Assembly (NCBI RefSeq): GCF_004208525.1
Contig: NZ_SGIT01000002.1
Location: 1,426,001-1,490,000 of the forward strand
Length of the DNA: 64,000 nucleotides
From: Sphingobacterium corticibacterium
GTDB taxonomy: Bacteria; Bacteroidota; Bacteroidia; Sphingobacteriales; Sphingobacteriaceae
Reading direction: 5' to 3'
The notes under the pieces are model-generated. The model saw only the letters and a list, made by a program, of their open reading frames with translations, searched no databases and was not told the origin of the DNA. How positions within the stretch are numbered: the stretch's first letter is position 1; each line of letters opens with the position of its first letter. The position numbers and the translations under genes are program-made. Positions 17,367 to 25,228 of this stretch are shown here, piece after piece.

Positions 17367-17579
17367 TTATTGTTTACCTATATCTTCCTGTGCTTGTGCT
17401 ACCTTTATTTCGAAACCAATTAATTTGTAAAAGTCACGTATCTGCTCTACCGGCCAATTCATGGCATCTGCGATGCGTTCAAATCCCCTTTCCGCATTTT
17501 CTAACCACGCCTCCACCTCATGGTGATGGTCTTCGTCGATGGCGTCGAGAAGCATATTCCTAAATTCTTCTTTCTCCAT
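17367..17579 (-). CDS. Small hypothetical protein, 70 aa
   Basis: MEKEEFRNMLLDAIDEDHHHEVEAWLENAERGFERIADAMNW, shown here in part, is acidic and fully helical in pattern, with a DHHHE cluster. It has no signal or membrane segment. Its composition is that of a real small protein rather than a chance frame. It lies 155 nt before tlpA on the same strand and downstream of a promoter-like site at about 17977-18009. I do not recognise a family. Confidence 0.5.
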   Translation of the reverse strand: MEKEEFRNMLLDAIDEDHHHEVEAWLENAERGFERIADAMNWPVEQIRDFYKLIGFEIKVAQAQEDIGKQ

Positions 17580-18217
17580 TCATTTCGCTTTTTATTCGAT
17601 GTGATAGAAACTATGGAGCAAAACGCTACAGTTATCTTGCACCCGTAGTATTTACCACATTGCGGATTAAAAATAAGTTGAAATAGGAATGCGAATTTTG
17701 ACGGTTTCATATTGGTGTTAGTATACGGTTTTGCACCATCGCATCCTTGGTTAATGCCATTAAATAGCTTAGATACTCCGGTTATTCGGGGTTTCTAATG
17801 ATGTTTTTGTAACGTTGTTTTTTGTGGTTCATAAATCTATTATTTTTAGGCGAGGGAAACCAAACAACAGATTTAGATTAAAATCTATATGGTGATGGGG
17901 TACCTCTTTGCACACACAAGGAGCCTGTAGGATGACCGAGCGTATATGCAAGAGGAGCCCATCGTGTCTTGTATTGCAAAGATACGTAATGGGCACCGAA
18001 CTCTTGCAACCTGCACGCTCTGAAAATTTCCTACATTTCCTTGCACAAGTGTTTTTATTCAATGCCTTTAATTATCGAACATTTAATTTATATCAATTAT
18101 TCCTCGATAACTGCTTTAAGTTGTATTACGAGACTAAAATAATAAATTATTTTTAATTGCGGTAATATTTAACCGCATTTTTATTTTTTTATATCGGCAC
18201 ATTAGCTCAAAAGAGCA
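17580..18217. other. Long AT-rich intergenic region between XRE regulator and the TlpA/SusC operon
   Basis: About 640 bases without a convincing gene. It holds a minus-strand promoter-like site (17977-18009), imperfect inverted copies of CAAGGA..TGTAGGA at about 17917-17932 and 18029-18046, a TGCGGT/ACCGCA hairpin at 18158-18177 followed by T runs, and GCTC-AAAA-GAGC (18205-18216) directly before the XRE start. A small RNA or long leader is possible but nothing proves it. Confidence 0.4.
17977..18009 (-). promoter_or_regulatory. Candidate promoter driving leftward transcription
   Basis: Read on the minus strand, TTG (18009-18007) and TATCTTTG (17984-17977) match the Bacteroidota -33/-7 pattern, with the -7 box perfect to TAnnTTTG and about 22 nt between. 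It would start a transcript about 390 nt before the 70-aa gene and the tlpA-susC-susD operon. Confidence 0.45.
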
Positions 18218-18460
18218 ATGAGTAAAGATTATAGTAAAATAAAAGCGGATTTTGGAACACATATTCGGAAGTTGAGGGATACCAAAAACTATTCTTTGAG
18301 AAAAGTTGCTTCACAGTGCGACCTTGATGATAGTAACATTTCCAAAATTGAGAATGGTAAATTTAATATACAACTTTCGACTATCATTGAACTGGCTAAG
18401 GGGCTTGAAGTGCATCCCTCTAAATTATTAGATTACGATTTTGGTTCTGACATAATCTAA
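18218..18460 (+). CDS. XRE-family helix-turn-helix transcriptional regulator
   Basis: 80 aa and almost entirely one HTH_3/XRE domain: IRKLRDTKNYSLRKVASQC (helices 1-2), then DDSNISKIENGKFN (recognition helix and the conserved IE.G turn), then LAKGLEVHPSKLLDYD. There is no effector domain, so it binds DNA as a small dimer, as phage repressors and antitoxins of this type do. Two inverted repeats lie just upstream (18158-18177 and 18205-18216) and would suit autoregulation. No toxin partner follows; the next gene is convergent. Confidence 0.88.
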   Translation: MSKDYSKIKADFGTHIRKLRDTKNYSLRKVASQCDLDDSNISKIENGKFNIQLSTIIELAKGLEVHPSKLLDYDFGSDII

Positions 18461-18601
18461 GATTCGAGGGAATGAAATAAAGAGGCAAAATCCATTAGTT
18501 TCGTATTCGCGATTGCCCAAACTTGAATCGTTGTGATTAACATGATACCGATGTATCAATCATTGTAAAAATAGAAGAATAACAGTGTTACAATTGTTAA
18601 A

Positions 18602-18643
18602 ACAAAGAAAGCCGAACAAGATAAAATGTTCGGCTTTCTTTGT
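18602..18643. terminator. Bidirectional terminator between XRE regulator and Rpn nuclease
   Basis: ACAAAGAAAGCCGAACA pairs perfectly with TGTTCGGCTTTCTTTGT (17 bp, 8-nt loop). The A/T-rich outer stem gives a U run in both directions, fitting the two convergent genes on either side. Confidence 0.8.
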
Positions 18644-18665
18644 TTTATTAGCTTTATAGCAAAAG

Positions 18666-19592
18666 CTATTTCAGTTTTTCGATTTCTTCGACGGGTAGTC
18701 CGATGATGTCGGAAATCATCTGTATGTCAAAACCATTGCGTAGCATTTTTATTACGGATTCCCGTTTTTCAGCCTCGGCTTTGGCACGCTCTTCCAAACG
18801 CCCTTCGGCTAAACCTTCTGCCAAACCTTCAGCGAGACCTTCCTCACGAGCTTTCTTCTTTTCTAAGATAGCCGTCTGACGAATAGATTCCGCATCCCAT
18901 TTACGTTTTAAACTAACATCGTACATCTTACGTTCCTCCTTATTTAATTTGCTGTATTCAGCGATCTCAAATAACTTCTTGAAGATAGGCTTCTTTAGAT
19001 AAGTCGATAATTTATTCATGGATGACATATTCTTCAACACGTACATCCATTGTTCCAGATCGCTATCCAATTCCGTCTCTTCTTTTGTAAAATTAATCAA
19101 TTCCACATAAATAAACCCCAAATATTCATAGAATATTTTACCTGTATCCCTATTACACAGGCAAATATCGTGCAGGAAACTCTTATCGCCCTCTCCATCG
19201 GGCATGGTAAAACCATCCATCAAGACGATGACATATACTTCCGTTATGGCATAATTCCATTCTTTGCGGTTACCTTTCGGAGCTTGATCGGTTATGAGCT
19301 TACTCCCATAGTACAGCATCCGCCGTTTAAGATTAGCCTGCCAACTCCGCTGAAATTCGATAATAAATTGTTCTCCATTATCTGCCGTACAGGTCAGATC
19401 AAAAATAACCGAGCCGATTTCCTCGGCTTCGCCGACATGTTCGTTTTTGTTATATACCAAACCGGTTATGGTCTTCCTGCCCCGAAAGAGGTCATTGAGC
19501 AATGAAATAAGAAAGTCCCTGTTCACTTCTGTCCCGAAAAGCCGTTTAAAGCCATAATCCGTAGTCGGGTCAATGTATTTTGTATGTTGCAT
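18666..19592 (-). CDS. Rpn-family PD-(D/E)XK nuclease (putative transposase type)
   Basis: 308 aa. The start, YIDPTTDYGFKRLFGTE, and the core, FDLTCTADNGEQFIIEFQRS, fit the Rpn/PDDEXK transposase-like family; D in FDLTC, then E and Q in IIEFQ, are the likely metal-binding residues. Members cut DNA and promote recombination, and are found as many mobile-like copies in Bacteroidota. The C-terminal region contains tandem EGLA repeats (EGLAEGLAEGLAEGR) encoded by 12-nt DNA repeats at about 18802-18842. This is typical of the family and prone to change in copy number. The closing helix (IGLPVEEIEKLK) is also typical. No terminal inverted repeats were seen. Confidence 0.87.
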   Translation of the reverse strand: MQHTKYIDPTTDYGFKRLFGTEVNRDFLISLLNDLFRGRKTITGLVYNKNEHVGEAEEIGSVIFDLTCTADNGEQFIIEFQRSWQANLKRRMLYYGSKLITDQAPKGNRKEWNYAITEVYVIVLMDGFTMPDGEGDKSFLHDICLCNRDTGKIFYEYLGFIYVELINFTKEETELDSDLEQWMYVLKNMSSMNKLSTYLKKPIFKKLFEIAEYSKLNKEERKMYDVSLKRKWDAESIRQTAILEKKKAREEGLAEGLAEGLAEGRLEERAKAEAEKRESVIKMLRNGFDIQMISDIIGLPVEEIEKLK

Positions 19593-19820
19593 GGCACTGT
19601 TATATTGGTGTATGACCTAAAGATAGGAAAACAACTGAAAGCAAACTATTTTTTTAGTAAAAAATTCTCGACATAAATAGTATAAAATATTGGAAAGAAA
19701 AGTACTACGCTTTATTAGAAAAATATAATACCTTTTAGTAAGAAAGCTGAAATAAGGGAATATATATATTCGTTTTCTCTTAATATATTATAACAGCCGG
19801 TTGTATTTTGTAATTCGCGA

Positions 19821-19852
19821 TTTGCAAATTGCAAAATAAAACTTTATCTTTA
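19821..19852 (+). promoter_or_regulatory. Promoter with overlapping palindromic operator
   Basis: TTTG (19821-19824) and TATCTTTA (19845-19852), 20 nt apart, match the Bacteroidota promoter pattern. The -33 box is part of a 15-nt palindrome, TTTGCAAATTGCAAA (19821-19835, 7-bp arms around one base). A protein binding there would block the promoter; the winged-helix product of the next gene is an obvious candidate. Confidence 0.55.
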
Positions 19853-19877
19853 TGTTATGAGACGCAAACACAATGGC

Positions 19878-20387
19878 ATGAGACCACAGGATATCGTTGT
19901 CCTGGTAAAGATCTTGACAATGAACGATAGAGGTTGGCAGTTAAAAGATTTAGCGAATTCTCTATACATCAGTAATTCAGAAATATCGGAATCGTTAGAA
20001 AGAAGTGCTTACGCTGGTCTGATTGATTTTGGAAAACGGAATGTCCACCGTGGGAATCTTTTGGATTTTCTTATCTACGGAATGAAATATGTATTTCCGG
20101 CACAGCCCGGAATATTGACAAGGGGTTTGCCAACGGCACATTCACATCCTTTCTTACAAACATTTATCAGTAGCGATCAAGCTTATGTTTGGCCTTCCCA
20201 ATCTGGCAGTATATTAGGGCAGGCAATAGAACCTTTCTATGCTAATCAGGTCAAGGCGGCACAGGAAGACGATGAGTTATATCGGCTGCTTGCTTTACTG
20301 GATGTAATAAGGGTGGGTAAGCTTCGTGAGAAAAATATTGCTGAAAAAGAATTAAAAGAAATATTATCCCATGTCAAATCATACTGA
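19878..20387 (+). CDS. Winged-helix DNA-binding protein, unnamed family
   Basis: I place the start at the ATG 19878 (MRPQDIVVLVKIL), giving 169 aa. An ATG at 19857 is in frame but would sit at the predicted transcription start. The N-terminal 70 residues form a winged HTH: WQLKDLANSLYISNSEISESLERSAYAGLID. The remainder carries the family pattern YVFPAQPGILTRGLPTAHSHP and a helical end. From memory, relatives are encoded beside nucleotidyltransferase-like toxin genes in many bacteria. Here no partner follows; only a truncated secreted ORF and DUF423 come next. Autoregulation through the palindrome in its promoter is likely. Confidence 0.7.
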   Translation: MRPQDIVVLVKILTMNDRGWQLKDLANSLYISNSEISESLERSAYAGLIDFGKRNVHRGNLLDFLIYGMKYVFPAQPGILTRGLPTAHSHPFLQTFISSDQAYVWPSQSGSILGQAIEPFYANQVKAAQEDDELYRLLALLDVIRVGKLREKNIAEKELKEILSHVKSY

Positions 20388-20510
20388 CATTGTGCGGATC
20401 AAGGCTGTCAACAATGCCTTATCGTTTTATATATTTTGACATCTCCACTATGGCAAAAATCCATTTATTCTTGCTACTTTTAATTACGTTTTAATAAAAA
20501 ACCAGATTAT

Positions 20511-20621
20511 ATGAAGACTCGCTTATTATTATTTTCCGTTATGGTCATGTTCTCTTTGACCTCATTCAGTCAAAATTTGGAAGAATTGGATAAGAACTGT
20601 CGAATAATTGCTTTTCACTGA
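20511..20621 (+). pseudogene. Truncated secreted-protein ORF (signal peptide plus few residues)
   Basis: A 36-codon ORF with a clear signal peptide (LLLFSVMVMFSLTSFSQ) followed by NLEELDKNCRIIAFH and a stop. It looks like the beginning of an exported protein cut short shortly after the cleavage site. It ends 5 nt before the start of the DUF423 gene. It may be a remnant of a deleted gene or a short leader peptide; the second is less likely given the signal sequence. Confidence 0.4.
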
Positions 20622-20625
20622 TATT

Positions 20626-21009
20626 ATGGAAAAAATTGTTATTATAAGCGGTGCCTCGTTGGGTATTATAGCTATTGTTCTAGGCGCTTTTGGAGCCCAC
20701 GCTTTCAAAAAAATCCTACCAGAGGATAAAATGGCCTCATTTGAGGTTGGCGTGCGATATCAAATGTATGCCGCTTTATATCTGTTGATTATCGGCGGAT
20801 TATTGGATTTTGATTCCGTTTGGGAAAACTGGGCATACTATGGTGTTTTCTATGGAGCTATTCTCTTTTCTGGCAGCATCTACCTACTTTCTTTCAAAGA
20901 ATACTGGAAAGCAGAACGTGTGCGGTTCCTCGGTCCGATCACCCCTTTAGGCGGCCTATTTATGATTATTGGTTGGCTCGCACTACTGATAAGTTTTTTG
21001 CAAAGTTAG
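20626..21009 (+). CDS. DUF423 family membrane protein
   Basis: 127 aa with four hydrophobic segments. The first contains SGASLGIIAIVLGAFGAHAFKK, the signature of DUF423 (YgdD-like) inner-membrane proteins. FSGSIYLLSF and LGPITPLGGLFMIIGW follow in the usual order. The family is widespread and its function is not established. The ATG at 20626 fits the family start better than the TTG further up. It stands apart from the amidinotransferase pair that begins 56 nt downstream but could be read with it. Confidence 0.88.
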   Translation: MEKIVIISGASLGIIAIVLGAFGAHAFKKILPEDKMASFEVGVRYQMYAALYLLIIGGLLDFDSVWENWAYYGVFYGAILFSGSIYLLSFKEYWKAERVRFLGPITPLGGLFMIIGWLALLISFLQS

Positions 21010-21065
21010 TCTTCGCGACATAAAATACTTATCTTTAAGTCAGTAGTAAATAAAAAGCAACCTTT

Positions 21066-21980
21066 ATGATCAAACTCCAGGTGACAAATGAAACGGGAAG
21101 ATTAAGGGCTGTCGTATTAGGTATTGCGAACCAAAATGGACCGACCCCTAAAGCAGAAGAGGCTTACGATCCGAAGTCGCTGGAACATGTATTGGCTGGT
21201 ACGTATCCCGTAGAGTCGGATATGGTTTTTGAGATATCCGCCTTCCACGACGTATTGGAACGATACGGGATAAAAGTATATCGTCCAGAACTGATCCCCG
21301 ATTTAAATCAAATATTCTCGCGCGATATTGGATTTGTGATAGATCATTATTTTATAAAGGCCAACATCCTTCCAGACCGCGCAGAAGAATGGCGAGCCAT
21401 CGAGCATATTGTGAAGCAAATCGAACCAGAAAATTTTATAGAAGCACCACAAGAAGTACATATCGAAGGCGGCGATGTCATCATCTGGAATGAATACCTT
21501 TTTGTAGGTACATACAAGGGCGATGACTATTCGGCTATAAATACTGCCAGAACGAATATAAAAGGCGTGCAATTTTTGAAGGATATGTTTCCTCACAAAA
21601 TTGTAAAAGAATTCGACCTGATCAAGTCAATGACCAATCCACGAGAGAATGCACTCCACCTAGATTGCTGCTTCCAACCTATAGGCAAGGATAAGGCTAT
21701 CATTTATCCGGGTGGCTTCCGCAATCCAACAGACTACCTTTATCTCCGGAAACTTTTCGGAGGAGAAAATATCTTTACCATCACGCCAGATGAGATGTAT
21801 GAGATGTATAGTAATGTATTTTCTATCTCGGAAAATGTCGTCGTGACGGAGCGGCGATTTGATAGGCTCAACTATTGGCTCAGAGACCAGGGATTTCATG
21901 TAGAAGAAGTTCCTTACCACGAAATTGGCAAACAGGAAGGTTTACTACGGTGCTCTACTCTTCCCTTATATCGGGATTAA
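21066..21980 (+). CDS. Dimethylarginine dimethylaminohydrolase/amidinotransferase-family protein
   Basis: 304 aa of the guanidino-group-modifying (GME) fold. Visible active-site segments are FSRDIGFVID, VHIEGGDVI (acidic pair), ENALHLDCCF (catalytic His) and the C-terminal RCSTLPL, carrying the nucleophilic Cys. Enzymes of this group hydrolyse or transfer the guanidino group of arginine or methylarginines. The exact substrate cannot be read. The next gene, 11 nt away, encodes a second enzyme of the same fold, so the two probably act in one arginine/citrulline route. Confidence 0.82.
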   Translation: MIKLQVTNETGRLRAVVLGIANQNGPTPKAEEAYDPKSLEHVLAGTYPVESDMVFEISAFHDVLERYGIKVYRPELIPDLNQIFSRDIGFVIDHYFIKANILPDRAEEWRAIEHIVKQIEPENFIEAPQEVHIEGGDVIIWNEYLFVGTYKGDDYSAINTARTNIKGVQFLKDMFPHKIVKEFDLIKSMTNPRENALHLDCCFQPIGKDKAIIYPGGFRNPTDYLYLRKLFGGENIFTITPDEMYEMYSNVFSISENVVVTERRFDRLNYWLRDQGFHVEEVPYHEIGKQEGLLRCSTLPLYRD

Positions 21981-21991
21981 TTCTATGCATT

Positions 21992-22906
21992 ATGGCACAG
22001 ACGACAGATACGTTACTTTTAGTTCGCCCGTCTCGATTTCGAAAAAATGAAGAGACAGCCGTAAACAACTATTTTCAAGAAGACGTATCAGATCCCAATC
22101 GAACACTAAGAGCACAACAGGAATTCGACAGTTTTGTAGATCAGCTCCATACACATAATATAAACACGCTGGTCATACAAGACGGAGGTGAGTACGATAC
22201 TCCCGACAGCATTTTCCCCAACAATTGCATTTCATTTCATCAACAGACCGTTGTTCTCTATCCCATGTTTGCCGAAAACAGAAGACGGGAACGCAAACTA
22301 GGTTATCTTCAAGCTTTAAAACAACGGGGTTTGACATACAACCGTATTATAAATTATACCCGTTTTGAGAAAGAAAACCGTTTTCTAGAGGGAACCGGAA
22401 GTTTAATTTTAGATCGCGTAGCCCGTATAGCATACTGTTCGCTATCTCCAAGGGCAAGTGCCGATATGGTACACCAGTTCTGCCTAGACTTGGATTATGA
22501 GCCTTTTATTTTTGTCGCCAACCAAACTGTAGACGGCTTACGTCTACCTATCTATCATACGAACGTGATGCTATCTGTGGGCACACATTTTGCTGTTTTG
22601 TGTACAGAAAGTATAGATAATAGAGCAGAAAAAGAACGTTTAATCAGGCGCCTGCAAGAAACAGGGAAAGCAGTTATAGCCATATCCGAAGAACAAATGC
22701 ATAACTTTGCCGGAAATATATTGGAGGTAAAATCTACCACAGGAAAGCCTCATATTATCATGAGCTCACGGGCGTTTAGAGCCTTTAACACAGACCAGTT
22801 AAACCAATTGCATGTATGGGGGTCGATTATACACAGCCCGTTGACTATCATAGAAAAGGCGGGCGGGGGCAGCGCGCGTTGTATGCTTGCCGAGGTATTT
22901 TACTAA
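21992..22906 (+). CDS. ctlX: CtlX-like citrulline/arginine hydrolase
   Basis: 304 aa from the ATG at 21992; the longer frame upstream overlaps the previous gene. Second GME-fold enzyme of the pair: IFPNNCISFH near the N-terminus, FLEGTGSLILD with the catalytic Glu, YHTNVMLSVG with the His, and a C-terminal GGGSARCMLAEVFY with the Cys nucleophile. This matches the citrulline-utilization hydrolase (CtlX) group by pattern. Its stop overlaps the end of the convergent Crp-type gene by 4 nt. The gene symbol is by family resemblance only. Confidence 0.75.
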   Translation: MAQTTDTLLLVRPSRFRKNEETAVNNYFQEDVSDPNRTLRAQQEFDSFVDQLHTHNINTLVIQDGGEYDTPDSIFPNNCISFHQQTVVLYPMFAENRRRERKLGYLQALKQRGLTYNRIINYTRFEKENRFLEGTGSLILDRVARIAYCSLSPRASADMVHQFCLDLDYEPFIFVANQTVDGLRLPIYHTNVMLSVGTHFAVLCTESIDNRAEKERLIRRLQETGKAVIAISEEQMHNFAGNILEVKSTTGKPHIIMSSRAFRAFNTDQLNQLHVWGSIIHSPLTIIEKAGGGSARCMLAEVFY

Positions 22907-23517
22907 TCTCTTTTCTTATTCCCCGACTCCATTAACAATTCACGACGTACGCGACTAAGACTCTCCGGCGTAATACCTAGGTAGGACGCAATCATCCATT
23001 GTGGAACCCGCTGCAACAAACTCGGATACGTGTCCATAAACAGCAGATAGCGTTCTTTCGCCGTCATCGCCAATAGGGAATTTATACGTTGCTGCTGCAT
23101 GTAAATGTTCCGCTGTAGCGAACTTTCCATAAAGCAGGCAAATGCGGCACTTTGCAAAGAAGCTTTCTCCATAAATTCCTGTTGGATAAATACGATGACA
23201 GAAGGTTCTATTGCCTTGATATAGAAATCAGCCGGCTTGTTAAAATATTGACTGGCCCTATCGGATACAATCCAGTTTTCCGGCGCGAATTGCAGGATAT
23301 GCTCCCCTCCTTTTTCATCTAAAGAGAAGGACTGCAGTAGGCCTGATTCTACAAAAAATGTATAACGACTCACCTCTCCTTCCCGGAGCAGATAATGATG
23401 ATGAGCAATTTCCCGAAACGAGAAATAGGGAACTAATTCTTCAAAAACCTCTTCGGAAAGTTCGGCTTTCTCCGTATAATATTTATAAAAATTACTTTCT
23501 CGCCAATTGAATTCCAT
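22903..23517 (-). CDS. Crp/Fnr family transcriptional regulator
   Basis: 204 aa from the ATG at 23517 (an in-frame ATG at 23529 is possible). An N-terminal cyclic-nucleotide-binding-like beta-roll (HHYLLREGEVSRYTFFVESGLLQSF) is followed by a dimerisation helix and a C-terminal winged helix with ERYLLFMDTYPSLLQRVPQWMIASYLGITPESLSRVRREL split over it. The last part is the typical Bacteroidota Crp-like recognition region. Ligand residues for cAMP are not obvious, as is usual in this group. It follows bshC with a small gap or overlap, so the two may be co-transcribed. Confidence 0.88.
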   Translation of the reverse strand: MEFNWRESNFYKYYTEKAELSEEVFEELVPYFSFREIAHHHYLLREGEVSRYTFFVESGLLQSFSLDEKGGEHILQFAPENWIVSDRASQYFNKPADFYIKAIEPSVIVFIQQEFMEKASLQSAAFACFMESSLQRNIYMQQQRINSLLAMTAKERYLLFMDTYPSLLQRVPQWMIASYLGITPESLSRVRRELLMESGNKKRD

Positions 23518-23525
23518 AGAAGCTA

Positions 23526-25115
23526 TCAATATAAAATTGTAAATTTAAAATCCAGCGGATTGAAGTACTTTTCCAAATATCCAATAAGATCATCGCCATG
23601 TTTCAAATATAAGGAAGCAAAGTTTTCCGTCCGTTCCTGTAATCCCCCGCCGGGGAAGAGTTTATCTTTCACCCGTTCTATCTGTATAAGCGCATCTTCA
23701 TGATTATGCTTATCGGCTTTCAGCAACTTCTTTTCCAAATTATTAATCGCTTTTTTTAAACGTGCCTTTACCGCCTCCGTACTTGGGCCCAAGCTCGGAT
23801 CAATTTTATGTGCCCGCAATTTAATCTTTCCGAAGATGGCATTAAATTCCATCCACTCGTCACGCAAGTTCAACCGATGTTTCGTCTGCCGACGAACATA
23901 GTCATTTTTTAATCCATCCGTTGGCTTAAATATGCTTTTGAAAGTCAAATCCAAACGAAAAATTTTCCCCGCAATTTGGTCGTCGGTGATCATGGCGGAA
24001 TTACGTGGAACGAGAATCGGAAAGGGAATTTGATAGTGATCAAAGTTAGCTTTCAATTGCAACCAATATACGATCTCAGCCCCTCCACCAATATATGCCA
24101 AATTTGGCAAGATAAGCTCCTGATACAAGGGTCGCATCACGACATTCGGACTAAATCGTTCAGGATGTTGAGCTATCTCTGCCTTTAACTCCTCTTCCGA
24201 AAAATAAAGATCACGGTGCAATACTTCAAACCGGCCATCTTCTGTCCGCACGAGGCGCTCGCGAAATTCATCCGTTAAGTAAAAAAAGTTGATTTCCCGT
24301 GCGTGCACCTGGGTATGATAACCTAGTTCCGTGAGGCTTTCGGAAGTGTTTTCAATCGCTTTAAAGCTATGTTGTTCAAAAATATCCTGCGCGATGATCG
24401 GCGCAAAAACGTTCTTAAAGCCTGTATGATCCGCATCAACAATCACCAGTCCGTATTGCTTAAATAGCTCATTTACCATGTGTCGCGTGGCTGCTGCTAG
24501 TGATTGATTTTGCAAGTAGGCATGCTCCACTATCGATTTTAATTTCTCCGCGTTGGCCGATAGCCCGAACGTCCCGCAATATTGTTTCACGGTGTCGGCA
24601 ATATCATGTGTGGACATCCGTCCCGTAGCAGAGACGGTTGGCGTATCCCATATGATCCGCTTACCGAATACTTTCGTATTATTGATTTCTGCAAAATCAT
24701 GGTCCTCTGTTGCCATCCAATAGACGGGCACAAACGAATATTCGGGATAGGCTTCTTTTAAATCTTTTGCCAATCGTATAGCCGTGACAATTTTAAAGAT
24801 AAAATAAAGCGGGCCTGTAAATATATTGAGCTGATGTCCTGTTGTAACCGTAAATGTTTTTTTATCTTCTAACAACGTAATGTTAGCTTCAACTGCTGGA
24901 GAATGGGCTAACAGTGAACCGTATTGCTCGCGGAGTGTTGTTACTAACAACTCCCTGTGGGAGAAGTTCTGCTTCTCGCTTATCTGTTGTTTGAATCCAG
25001 CTAAGGTAGGTTGTTGTCCGTAAAAGGATGTTAACTGTTCATCGTTGGCGAGATACGCTAATAGTGTTTGCGAAAAACTACCCGTATCACTGTAATCAAT
25101 GTATGTTGCTTTCAT
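23526..25115 (-). CDS. bshC: Bacillithiol biosynthesis cysteine-adding enzyme BshC
   Basis: 529 aa, the normal BshC length. The signature TVTTGHQLNIFTGPLYFIFK lies about residue 90-110, and VPVYWMATEDHDFAEINN follows. The C-terminal coiled-coil segment (RLKKAINNLEKKLLKADKHNHEDA) and GGGLQERTENF are also family features. BshC adds cysteine to glucosaminyl-malate to finish bacillithiol, the main low-molecular-weight thiol in many Firmicutes and Bacteroidota. The other pathway genes (bshA, bshB) are not in the window. Confidence 0.93.
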   Translation of the reverse strand: MKATYIDYSDTGSFSQTLLAYLANDEQLTSFYGQQPTLAGFKQQISEKQNFSHRELLVTTLREQYGSLLAHSPAVEANITLLEDKKTFTVTTGHQLNIFTGPLYFIFKIVTAIRLAKDLKEAYPEYSFVPVYWMATEDHDFAEINNTKVFGKRIIWDTPTVSATGRMSTHDIADTVKQYCGTFGLSANAEKLKSIVEHAYLQNQSLAAATRHMVNELFKQYGLVIVDADHTGFKNVFAPIIAQDIFEQHSFKAIENTSESLTELGYHTQVHAREINFFYLTDEFRERLVRTEDGRFEVLHRDLYFSEEELKAEIAQHPERFSPNVVMRPLYQELILPNLAYIGGGAEIVYWLQLKANFDHYQIPFPILVPRNSAMITDDQIAGKIFRLDLTFKSIFKPTDGLKNDYVRRQTKHRLNLRDEWMEFNAIFGKIKLRAHKIDPSLGPSTEAVKARLKKAINNLEKKLLKADKHNHEDALIQIERVKDKLFPGGGLQERTENFASLYLKHGDDLIGYLEKYFNPLDFKFTILY

Positions 25116-25228
25116 CTAGCTCTTTTCGTGTCGTCTCGTAATGTCTACAGATTGAGCGGACAATTTACATATTTTTACACGAAGCGACCACAGGCATACC
25201 GAAATTATAGCAAACGTTTGACGAAAGG

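Noticed and set aside
17829..18062. 77-aa minus-strand frame in the long intergenic region
   Set aside because: Cys/His-rich chance sequence running across a promoter-like site; no homologous pattern known to me.
18666..19592. Complete insertion sequence around the Rpn-type gene
   Set aside because: No terminal inverted repeats or target-site duplication were seen next to the gene; the only inverted repeat is the shared terminator.
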